Source: Massariosphaeria phaeospora (Eukaryota > Ascomycota > Dothideomycetes > Pleosporales). Taken from it: DNA of 64,000 nucleotides. Under the pieces are notes generated by a model. That model saw only the letters and a list, made by a program, of their open reading frames with translations, was not told the DNA's origin and searched no databases. Shown piece by piece: positions 46,955 to 58,279 of this stretch; the first letter of the stretch is position 1; the number at the start of each line of letters is the position of its first letter. The stretch lies in assembly GCA_011032825.1 (NCBI GenBank), contig JAADJZ010000005.1:1927001-1991000 (forward strand). Direction: 5' to 3'. The translations under genes were made by a program, and so were the position numbers.

Positions 46955-47842
46955 AAGCATAGGTAGACAGGAACCAACTAAATGTATGTGTGTCGATACA
47001 ATACATCGATCGATAGATTTGTTCAGGGACTTTGCCCCTCCAAGTGACTGACTGTGAACACGCACATGCACGACACCGGTCTGTTGATGTTGCCGCTGAG
47101 TTCGACCTCACACCCACGCACACGTACATTTATGCTCCTTGTCCTGTGTTGTGCTCCAAAACGTTGGATTTGCCTACACTAGCCAACGCCACTTCCTACC
47201 TCCCACTGCCCACCTCCTATCCTACCTCCTAATTCGCACCTCCCCCAGCCCACTACACGCAACTCAAATCAACACAACGCAACTCAACTCCCATGATCCC
47301 TGTCCTTGCCTACGATGCCGCGCTCAAGCAATCGTTAGCCCTAATACGTGGCACATGCGCGGTCGACTCACTGGCACCTACTCCGCCCCTGTCGGTATTC
47401 GGTGCTACTGACTTGACTTAAAATAAAGAAAGCGTAACGTACATAGCAGAGATGACACGACGATAGCGGATAGGGAGGGACTGGAGTGAAGTGTAGAGTG
47501 GAGTGGATAGGTTAGGTATGTAGGTAGAGGGGTGGCTAAGAGCCAGGGGAACAGGATTGATAAGCTAGGACGCAGCATCCCGTCTCGCAGTGTGTCTAGC
47601 ATATGATATGAGCGGGGGTGAAGTAAGGTTACGAAACAGGATATTTGTTTGATCTCGTGGTTTGGCTTACTGTACTGGGGACGAGCATGCTGTGCTGTGC
47701 TTGTGAGCGAGCATGTGTATGCCGTCCGTCGCTCGAAGCAAGAAAAAAACACACCCAGCCTTTAACGCCCTTTCGTAAAGGCGGCTCCGATCCAATTCCA
47801 AATCCCAAAATACCGAAGCTTCCCCCCACCCAAGCACCGCAC
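46955..47842. other. Convergent 3' intergenic region
   Basis: Between the proline-rich frame and the convergent DUF3445 gene. It contains degenerate GTAGG/TAGGT runs near 47500-47530. No gene seen. Confidence 0.5.
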
Positions 47843-49441
47843 CTAAAAGCCCTGCTCGCTTCGCCACTTCTCCTCCCACCCCGGAAACCACGGGCTCTCC
47901 TCTAGCGTCCTCGGCTCCCAATCCTCCGGCACAACCCCCTCCTCCACCTGCTCCCTCGCAAACCGCCGCAGCGCGGGCTTAACCACGTGCTCCACATGCC
48001 ACGTATTCTTGTACTCCATCAAGCTGCGCTTCCCCTCGTCCAGCACCTTGAGGATGAGCGCGGGCACGTAGGGCTCGTGGCGGAAGTGCTGCACGGGCGT
48101 GAACAGGGCTTTGAAGTTGAAGACGACGGCGCCGGATAGCGGCAGCCGGCGCAGCGTCTGCCAGTCGACGCGCAGGTTGCAGCGCGGGAGCGTGAGGTCC
48201 GCGTTCTGCACTTCGCGGAGTTTTTCGTGTGGGTCGCCGGGGGGCATGTATAGCGGCTGGTCGACTTCGAGGCCCCAGGAGCCGCGCTGGATGGGTTTGT
48301 CCGTGGGCTTCTTGGCGAAGTATCTGGAGGCGCGGCATGTCAGTCGATGCTCCAATGGTGGTGTTAGTGGTGAGATGTGGGGAAACCTACCTGTCCATGG
48401 AGAACTGCATCTTCTCCTTGTAGTCTGGGATAGGGGCGTGGATCTCGTGGAGCTGGAGGCCGATCTTGGAAGCTACGTTCCAGCCGAGCGCGCTGCAGAT
48501 GATGCCTGCGCGGAACTGGTAGATTCCATCCGTGGGGTCGCGAAGCATGATGGCGAAGTCCTCGGGGACGTTGTTGAGAAGTACGTGTAGCGGGTGTGTG
48601 TTCTTGAGGTCGGACTCGTTGTGCAGGACGCTGTTGTAGAACACTGCCTTCTCCGTGTCGAGACGGAAGTAGTGCGGGTACCGCGCGCATAGAAACTGCA
48701 ATGCCATCTCCATCAGCTCTTTGCATGCCAACTCCGAGCCGGGCAGAGATTGTAGGACGCCCTCGCCGTTCTTTTGAAACAGTTCCTGGCGTTGCTTGAT
48801 ACGCTGTTCGTATGTGCTCTCGATTTCAAGCCACCAGTCGGGCTCCAGTTTAGTCAGTGCTGCAAGCAACTTTAGCGATTTTGCCTTTCGGATTGTCAAT
48901 GCTACCTACACATGGTTTGGTGATAGTTCCATCGGAATGGGCGGTATGGCCTTGCAATTGCTTTCTTGATGTCGAACTCATGGTATGGACGGGGGAGGGG
49001 CACACCGCTGAGGGTGGCGTAGTCCGGAAAGTCCCCAAGGGCCTTGATCTCATCGGTCGAGAACTCACAGGGAGTAAACATGGGGGTCTTCACATCCAGA
49101 TACGATGTGGTCAAGGGTAGACATTCCCGGGAATGTGGCGGCGAGGCAACCAGTGCATCTCGAGACTTGCCCAACTTCGCCGCTAGGTCGCTCTGAATCG
49201 CAGCGAGGGTGAATCGTCGAGAGGGGGGAAATGTGTCTGCATAGTTTGGAGTGGTAGGCGTGCTCGCTGACTGCTTCTTGCCAGGCGATAGAGACCTAGG
49301 CGGTGTATTGGAGCCTGACGCCCGTCGACGCCGGAGGTGAAGTCGGTTTAGTAGGACATTCCGCCTCTCTCGTTTAGAGAGAAATAAGAAAGTAGAACTG
49401 GCAAAGAAGACTGCACCGAGGAGGAGAAGTAGGAAGTTCAT
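47843..49441 (-). CDS. Membrane-anchored DUF3445 protein (haem-dependent oxidative N-demethylase-like)
   Basis: Exons on the minus strand: 49441-48910, 48859-48391, 48323-47843; phases 1 and 2 agree and give 493 residues. Residues 1-22 (MNFLLLLLGAVFFASSTFLFL) form a membrane anchor followed by a basic stretch (RRRR), so the body probably faces the cytosol. The DUF3445 domain covers about 140-480: FRWNYHQTMSLTKLEPDWWLEI (joined across intron 1), GIYQFRAGIICSALGWNVASKIG, and CNLRVDWQTLRRLPLSGAVVF. The family resembles the haem-binding alpha subunit of bacterial dimethylamine-type oxidative demethylases; fungal members are uncharacterised. The catalytic role and substrate are inferred from the family only. 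Confidence 0.87.
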
Positions 49442-51124
49442 TCTCGAGACGACCAGGGCACAATGAACTCGTAGTGGACAGAGGTAGGGGATATAAGTGT
49501 CTGGCAATTATAAATGTGTGAGGCGTTGGCCTAGATTCGAAGGGTCGCACAGCAGTAGGTGAGAGTGGGTAGCGAGATGGCTGGAGCGGAAGGCCACCTC
49601 ACTTGCCGACGACGATCGGAGGTCTTTATGAGGATGCTTGGAGCTCTAAGCGTGATTGCGTGTGAGGAAGTGACGACGCGGCCTTATCAAGCAGGGCGAA
49701 GCGGGGTGGGTGAAGGAGGTAGATAGCGACAACGACTACCACCATAGGGCAAACAAGCACCATTTGGCGAGACAGTTGGCGAAGGCCATACCAAGCCCAC
49801 CATCTCCAGAACGTACGGGGTCCTCGCGGCATTCACAGCCCGCGTGGAGGGGTTATCAGGCCCCAGGCGGAGCATCTGCAGAAGACGATCACCCTCCAAC
49901 CGCTTCAGGCCTAGCGGCGTCCTGCTGTCCGAAGTGGGTAAGGAAGTCCAGTACGCTCCGCCCATCTTGCAATTCAGTCGACTGCGCGTATATGCTCGAT
50001 GATGAACTCGACATTGGACCAGGCGCGTATCGCGGTCGGTCTAGCTGCTACCCCGCGGCCAGTTCTGCGCGTCGTTGACGGCCGTCGACTTCCGATTGCC
50101 TCATTAGGGCCAAAACTCCCGTTGACCGCCTGCCGCAGCGGTGGCGTCCTGAGCATGAAGCACTCGGGATGCAGCCGCTGGGCTAGAAGAGTGCGGACGA
50201 CCCGATACGAGGAACGGCTACGCAGGAGAGAGCGCCACAGCTGCATTCTCTCTCGCCTCCGGCCTCCGAGTGGTTCCGCTTGAGACCGTAGACGAAGATC
50301 GTGACCGCCGAAGTGCCGCGGAATGGCGTGATTGCCGGACACCTCTGGCAGAGACCCTCGTCGCCATGGGGCGCGTTATGTACGTGCAGGAGTTGGCTGC
50401 GTGGGCGTTGTCGCAAAAGGGCAGCGAGATCCACGGCTGCGTGAAAGTTGGACGGCGAAGCGTGTGTTTGATTTCAATGCTCCTGGTACAGTGGACGTCT
50501 AGCCAGATTTTATAGCAAAGGAGGTGTGATGGAGCACAACAGCTGCCGCATCATGTCAGAACGAAGAAAGAAACTCTGTCCTCGGTTGCGCTAGGCCGCA
50601 TCGAGACGAGATATCGGACTCTCGCCCGAGCGGAAACTCTGATTCGACTTCAACTCTTTCTGCAGCCTCCACACTGCATATGATACATACGGCGCAAATG
50701 ACCCTCTCGTACCAGTACCGACAGCTCTCTCGCCCAGCGGCAAAAAACTGCAAAAACATACAACAGCGGGTATTCGCCAACGGTCACCCATTTGGCTACT
50801 ACCCCGCCGGTTTGAGGCTTCATTAGCGGAGATCGAACGGGATCCAATGCTTTCCTCAACCTGTGGTCGTATGTGGAAGAGGTTGAAAATCGATTGTCTT
50901 ATATCGGTCGAGAAACTTGGGAGACGTTTCGGATTCCCTCCGCGTGGAGGAAGCGTCACACAACAACACCCGTATACGGTATATTACCGTGTGCGAGGAT
51001 ACAAGACACAAATCAAGCATCAGGGCTCTTTTATTACGTTTCGTTACTGCGCTTCTCGACCTCTTCTCCGTCCATGTACACTTGCAAGACCTCCGCAAAC
51101 TCCATATGAGATATTTGGGAATCC
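49442..51124. other. Intergenic region left of the repeat array
   Basis: No gene supported. Frames at 49710-50515 overlap in several registers with Arg/Ser/Cys-rich products. The sequence grades into the tandem array, whose first recognisable T-run begins at 51125. Confidence 0.4.
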
Positions 51125-54100
51125 TTTTTAGTAACAGATCCAGGAGGTTCACACTTTGTGAAAAGACGCAGAGACGCAGACGAGGGGCTTATATACTCGA
51201 ATGACCATCAATGAACGGCTTCGCACGCATAACCGGACAACGAGATGCTGAGACGCATATTCATCGTGTTACGTGGGATCCAGTTTTTCACTCCAACGAT
51301 GTAGCGCCATTGTCGAGCCTGCAGCATGTTTTAGCTCCTGGACGACTCCCAGTATCAGCTGCCATGGATACTTCCCAGAACCAACATGGCTGGACGACAT
51401 AGACGTTTTTCGAGCGCCAGCATCGTATCCCCGTGTAAATTTCTATGGACAAGCCCGATTTGCGAGGGGAGAAGACATGCAAGTACGTGAAGGTCCTATA
51501 CGACTAGGAATCTAAGCAAATCTGCTGGTCTTTCTACGTTTCGAATTTCTCGAGCTGACGCTTTCGATCAAGGCTTCGAGAAACATACAATTCTGCCAGT
51601 GCAGATTTTGGAAGGCAAGCCGCCCACGTGTTTTAGAGCAAGAGAATAGGAAAGGCACAGGAAAGAGGTACTTATGTACTCGGAAACTGCGCCGACACGA
51701 AGCAGCATAAACCCAGATGGTATTTTCCTCGCCTCGATAACTTTCGAACCCACCTCTGGGCACCTAGAATGCAGACCATCGAGTACAGCTGTGCGCCTCC
51801 CCTGGGACCAATCCACATGGATCATGCTGAGCACCCATTTACTCTGGTAATGAACCTCACCAGACAGTCACTATGTGTGTACAAGTTGGACAACCGCTCA
51901 GACATCCTTGGAGGTTGTGGCCTTTTTTAGTACGATCAAATTCGAGGTAAGTATTGTGAATGGGCGATTCTGACAGTGAAATAGGGAGCTTATATACCCG
52001 ATCCTCTAAGCGAAAGTTTGGCCACGTCTTTAAAGTACAGTAAATTTCGGGAGACATGAGGATACGACGAATCAATCTTAGCTTCAGACGTTCCTTGAAG
52101 TTAAAGGCGTCCTTGTCCTACACCACTCATCCCCCGCGAGGCTATGACAACGTTTCCTCAAAACATCGTATCGCGAGCTCGCAGTCGGTTGGGGTCCTAA
52201 AAGCCACGATACCACCAATCCCTAAATGAAGCTAATGCAGTGTTTTTAGAAGCGTAGCCAACGAGAACCCCTTCTCTGAGTGAAGAAGGCCACGCAGAAG
52301 CGCAAGGAAATATATATTCTCGAGTCGGCGACGAAAGACGGGACTTTCTACTCCGATTCGCAGACTGGCTCTACCACTACTCACGATATCCAGCATCGGT
52401 CTGGCAAAGCGCTGATACTCACCAACGGAGATTCCGCTCTTCCGCGCACATTATATCCCGTCCCCTGTCTTTTCGACGACGTGCTCTGCCGCCCTTTTCC
52501 ACTACAGAATTTGTTCAACTTTTATAACCACAATATACTGGGGTTTTGTTCCCTTGCTCAAGCGCCATAGTGAGTGAGCTTTTGCATTTTTAGATAGGCC
52601 ACAAGGCAGGTAGAGTGAGGTGTAGAGAAGATCTGGAAAGAGAGAAGGAAGGGGTCTTTATACTGTAGGGAGAAGCGTGTACTTTTGAGATGTGAATACT
52701 TATGAGGGGAAACAAGGTGAGTAGGTTGCGGATCGCATGATGTTGCTCACCACTATCATCTAGCTATTTTTCCCTACCAACTCAGCACCATAAGGTATTT
52801 ACATGTCAGTTTTTGAAACAATCTATCTCTATGATCAGTAATGACACTATCACAGAATCGCATCACAAGGTCCAGTATCTAAATTCATGACCTCCGAAGC
52901 ATGACGAGAACCTGCCAATCTCCGGAAAGTCATCAGGTATTGTGTCATCACTTTTTAGTCCCTAGATTGGAACTGATGCTCTGTAAGTGAGAAAACACCA
53001 AAGACAGGCGATAGAGGGCTTATCTACCTATACGCACCTGAAAAAACCAGACCGTATAGTCGGTCTCTCCATCGTTACTCCGACTCCGGCTCACAGACTC
53101 ACTAGACGGTTGCTGACAATGTGATGCTGCTCATCACTATTGGAATAAACCTACGGCCTTTGGGCACATGGGATCGCTATTGTACCATTTATAAACTTCG
53201 CTCGGTCGCTTCCACATTCGAGTCCGTATCCATGATTTCAATAGTCCTCGGACTGCACCGCTCGTGCTGTAGGAAAGAAAAGAGGAGTAGAGAATGGGGT
53301 TTATATACCCGTGCAAGGCGCATGTCTGGTGACAGCTTCAGGTTCCCTTCCTTCGAGCAGACATGGTGCTGATGTTGGTGGACACCCCATCGAACATGGT
53401 GATGCTCATCACCATGCTCTGACCCTACGATATCGTCCACGGCCGCTGCCAGCAACATTCGAGATCTTCAATGCTGCTGCAAGTCTTGATCCGGGTATGC
53501 TCCGAATACATCCAAAAGGGTCAATATTCTGTAATGTAACCCTCCACCGCTCTGGACCTTTTGTGTACTTCAATAACGGAGCACCGCACGCACCATGGGG
53601 TGATCGTCATATCGATTTTAATAACGATTCCTAGCTCTTGTGAGAAGGGAAACGAGAAGAGGAGGGGCTTAAATACCCGCGACTTAGAGAACTGGTGCTA
53701 ACCGAAGCCGGAATACATGAGCCTTATTCCCGACACCAGGCATACTTCAGGAGGCGTCGGATTCGATTCTCCAAACCGCCGCACACGTCTTCAATATCTT
53801 CCCAACACAGCATCACGTTACACCAATTGCTTCTTTCGAGATTCCACGTACTGCTCCACCACCCACACCATTTTCTTGTGTCCTGTTGGTTTTATTTGCG
53901 CCACATAACTTTTGTGTAGACTAAGAAAGAAGGAGAACGAGAAGGAGGAGACTTATACTAACTCGAGTATCAAGCCTAGGATTCAAAACACCAGGACGCA
54001 TACACATGTATGTGTCCAAAACATCCAAAACCCTCCACAATCTCATGTTCTGGATCAGACGCACCTCTCTCCGCCACAGCCAGCATACCCGAGAACCGTC

Positions 54101-57100
54101 ATTCTTTTACGCGACACATCTTCGCCCGACTATTGACGACGGTTGTTCTAGTTTTAGTTGCGCGGTATTCCGCTGCTGTGTGCGGAGTCAAGAAGGGAAG
54201 ACAGATAGAGGAAAAGAAGGGGCTTATATACGCCCGGGAGCTAACTTCTCGAGATTAGACGAAGAGTACGGCAGCAGACTGCTGATAAACGATTGTCCCC
54301 AAGAGATCGACATCCGAGTACTCCATTCGTTGATGCACAAGATCTTTTGTAGGCTACAGCACCGCTCGCACCGTCAAAGGTCCCCCATTCCCAATTTTTT
54401 CTATTTTTATCCACCTCTCGTGTGTGGAAGTAAAGACAAAGAGAGAGAGAAGAGAGTGGGACTTATATACCCACCGGCTCAGCTACAGCCCAACACCTTC
54501 ATTACACCACGCCCTGGACGTACACTCCATGAATCTAAAGACCGCGGCAACAACCGCTAATGCACATCACCACCACCGTCCGCAGTACCCTATCATCAAC
54601 CCCAAACACAGCAGTTCCTCCTATACTCCTATTCCACACCTCATCTCTCCATACAACATGAGAGGTGGCAGTTTTCGCACTTCCGCGCACTCTCTCCGCG
54701 CCCGTACCATGAAACCGGATGGTTAGTTTTTTAGACACCCATGGTCCAAAGGCGCGAAGATTACTAGACACATTACACCCTTCGCAGAAGTTTTGTAGAG
54801 GAGAAAGGAAAGGAAGGAGAGAAGAGAGGGGCTTATATACCTACGGACCTGCCCGTAAACTGACCTTTGAGACGAACATCCCGTGAAAGAGAAGGACGGT
54901 GGCGATGTGCTCCGGAGATAGTGGTGGAGGTGAGCACTGTCATTACTATCGGTCCCCCGGAAATGCACTACATATTTCCTTCCGCACCTTACTCGCTGGG
55001 CGTTATTTATTGCTTCGAATGCTCCGCACGCGACTTCTCACTCCATCGAGGTGCTGGTGATATTTTTTTTCTTCCAGACACCCATGTCACTTCAGCCTGA
55101 GTGTTTTTAGACTCGCACGCTTACGACGATGCCGTGTAAAGAAAGAAGAGGTAGAGGAGAGAAGGGAGGCGCTTATATACCCACCGACCCGCCCGCAAAT
55201 CGAATTTGAAGGTAAAAGTCCGTGAGAAAGAAACGCGGCCGTAGCGTGCTCCGGTGAAGATGCGGATCATCACTATCCCTCCTGCAGACACGTACAAACC
55301 TCCCTATACGCACTTCCGGCTAAATTGCCCGCCAGGACTTGTACTACTCACACCTCGGACCTTACACCTCGCATGTCGCACCTCTCCACGCAGCTTCTCA
55401 GATCATGAACTGCTTGACTTTTGATTTTCTTCCAGACATCCATGGACTACGACGAGAGCCATTTTTAGACTCGCACACTTACGACGATGCCGTGTAAAGA
55501 AAGGGAGCAAAGAAGAGAGAAGAGAAGGGCTTATATACCCGCAGACCCCGTCCTTCAACCACTTAGGCACTGTTAATGTATCCTCAGAACCACATGCTGG
55601 TGTGCACCATCACCATCACCGCCCTAACCCTAGAAACACACGGCCACGCTTCTCCATTCGCACCACTCAAGCCGAATTTTACTCGCACGCGCTACTTTTT
55701 AACTTCTTAATCCGAACTTCTCACACATTTTGTTGGCTAGTATTTGATTTTAGAACCATACACCTCGCCCGTGTTTTGTGAAGAAAGAAAGGCAACGGAG
55801 CAAAGAGAATAGGGGCTTATATACTCGTGGAACCGCCGCGAAAGTGGATCTCTTTGAAAGTTTATCGAAACTCCGCACGCCTTACAGTGTTAATGAGTTC
55901 TGCACATGGTTGGTAAAGATGCTCATCCTCACCAGCATATCTTCTCCCACTTCCACTTCCACACTCCAACAAGCCGTTGCTCCAGAATTTCACTCCACAC
56001 CACACGCACGCGTCGTCTCACAACATTTTCTTTTTTTCTGGATGGTTTTTAGAGTCCATACACCTCGCTGGTGTCCTGTGAAGAAAGAAAGAAGAGGGAG
56101 CAGAGACAAGAAGGGAGGGCTTATATACCCACAGTCTACTCACAAGCTAACTAATACCTGCAATACTGTCAACCTGCAACGCTCCATCAAGGTGCTTTTC
56201 AGAGATCTTGTTCTATACCTAACAGGCACGCGCCGTCTTACACCATAGGGTGAGCGATTTCCATTTTTAGACACGCATAGCATAGACCATGATCATATTT
56301 TAGACCCCACACACCCGCTGGTGTTCTGTAAATAAATAAAGAAGAGGAAGGAAAGGGGAAGATGAGGGGGCTTATATACCTGCAAACTCCCGGAAACCTG
56401 ATGCTCGCCATCACCACTAAAATCACCACTTTCTTCCTCTTGCCCTTTACCCCTTTACCCCCGCACTATTCCCCAAGAACAGTCGCATCCCCACCACGTC
56501 ATCGCAGTATTGGTATTGGCATTTAAAGCACACGCACCGCCCCACACCATACCCATATTGACAGCTCCCTTTTGGACACCCATGTAGAAGAGGTGTAGGC
56601 TTTTAGACTCCACACACCCGCTGGTGTTGTGTAAAGGAAGGAAAAAGGAAGGAAAGGAGAAGAGTGAAAAGGGGGCTTATATACCCGTAAGCTCCTCTCT
56701 AAACATACCCCTACGGTGTGCGCCGAGTACGAGAAATGATGCTCATCATCATCACTACCACCTCCCTTTCACCCCACACAAGCATTCCCGCACGCTCCTG
56801 CTCATCCACTACATACGCCCACGACAGTCTTGCTCGAAATTTCACACGCAACACGAAGTCACTCACCATGGAAGCCAATGATCGAGGTTTTTAGACACTC
56901 ATAGGATTGACACAGGTCTCAATTTAGACCCCGCAGGCCATTGCTGCTGTGAAGAGAGAAGGAGAGAGAAGAGAAGAAGGGGGCTTATATACCTCATAGA
57001 CAGTTCTCTGCACTGTCCGTCAAGGGAACCTTAATAATGCTCACCACCATCGCTTCCCTTTACTATTCCGCCAAACATGCTTACACATCCCTACCCTTTT

Positions 57101-57885
57101 TTAACTAACTCCCACACACTTCTCACCCCATAGCCACACAGTCCAATCTTTTCCAGACACCCATAGCGCACTCCCAATCGTATTTCAGACCCCGCACACC
57201 GTTGGTGCTCTGTAAAGAAAGAGAAGAAAAGAGGAAGGAGAGAAGAAGAGAGGGCTTATATACGTGCGCGAAGGCAAAGGCAAGAAAGCAGCAGATGTAA
57301 TAGTGTAAACATCTATTAATCTGTAGAGGTAGAGATACTTACTATTACTACTACTACTACTACTAACCACCATCACCACTCTTCCCTCTACCAATCCCCG
57401 CCATCACTACCTTTCTCTCTACCAACCCGCAAACACATCCGCACGCACCCACACACCCACACACCCACACTCCATCAGTGTAATCTCCAATATTTTTCAA
57501 ACACCCATAGCACAGCCCAAGCCGAATTTTAGACCCTGCACACCCTTAGTGTTCTCTGTGAAGAAAGAAGGAAAGAGAGGAAGAAGGAAGGAAGGGGGGG
57601 CTTATATACCTCCGTCTACAGAGACGGGGAAGTAGCAGACGGGACAGCAGTGAAGAGAAGATACTCACCATCAACCCCTGCCGCACACCCGCCCCTCATC
57701 ACTCCACAGCCCCATACCCCGCACGCCTAACGTTACTCTTTTCCCTTTCTTTTCCAAATCCGCACAAGCGCGCCACCCATAGAATGATGCTCGCCTGATT
57801 TTTAAAGCACCCACTTCCACTCTACCCCTCCCTATACCAACAAGAAAAAGAAAAGAGAAGAGGGGTTTTAAACATATACCCTCGC
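51125..57885 (+). repeat. Array of about 22 diverged tandem units with a CTTATATACC core
   Basis: All units share one orientation. The core (consensus GGGGCTTATATACC) starts near 51188, 51671, 51989, 52311, 52655, 53019, 53300, 53668, 53952, 54223, 54462, 54832, 55172, 55530, 55816, 56120, 56371, 56676, 56984, 57255, 57601 and 57871; spacing is 239-483 bp. Order within a unit: TTTTTAGACACCCATAG-like block; about 30 nt; TTTTAGACyCC; a 3-6 bp hairpin; TGTRAAGAAAGAAAG grading into a 30-45 nt purine tract; the core; about 45-70 nt; GATGCTCATCATCAC-like block; variable sequence. Units from 54832 to 57601 are best preserved. Those at 51671, 52311, 52655 and 57871 are degenerate. Frames through the array read the core in different phases, so conservation is at the nucleotide level. 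No transposon ends, reverse transcriptase or tRNA signature were seen. Function unknown. Confidence 0.9.
57336..57365. repeat. ACT trinucleotide run
   Basis: Six to seven near-perfect ACT units inside the array unit that follows core 57255. It replaces part of the CATCATCAC block found in other units. Confidence 0.85.
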
Positions 57886-58279
57886 CGGTAGTAGCCAAGG
57901 ACTATTCTAGACTGAACTGAACTGAACTGAACTCGACTGGACGTAACTTTGATAATAAATTCCGTGTTCTGCAATGCTTTTCGCGACTCCAAGAGATATT
58001 TTAGACATGTGCTGAGATGGTGGTCGACCACACCAGCCAACCCGATAGAAATAAAAATACAAAGCAAAACGGGGTATGCACAGTCAGTCAACCAGCGCCC
58101 CTTCACACCCAACCTTACCAAACAAACACGCGCATAGCCAAAAAAAAACCCCACCACCCACACATCACCAAAGACAGCAAACAAAGACAAGACAACACCA
58201 CATATCAAAACACATAGTAAAATTTCCCCAGCAACGGGCCCGACTACACTTCCTTCATTCCATCCATTCCATCCATCCC
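57886..58279. other. Intergenic region between the array and the sterol-transfer gene
   Basis: Contains five GAACT words in tandem (57914-57936, CTGAACTGAACTGAACTGAA), an A/C-rich stretch (58135-58200) and CCATTCCATCCATTCCATCC at 58257-58276, next to the 3' end of the minus-strand gene. No gene. Confidence 0.55.

Noticed and set aside
51125..57885. The array as a tandem protein-coding family (recurring KKE...GLIYP in plus-strand frames, YISP...FF in minus-strand frames)
   Set aside because: Different units read the same core in different frames and stops intervene, so the peptide likeness follows from DNA conservation.
51125..57885. The array as a CRISPR or tRNA/5S cluster
   Set aside because: Spacing and spacer length vary widely, no 23-50 bp exact repeat exists, and no box A/box B pair or cloverleaf was found. 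The organism is a eukaryote.
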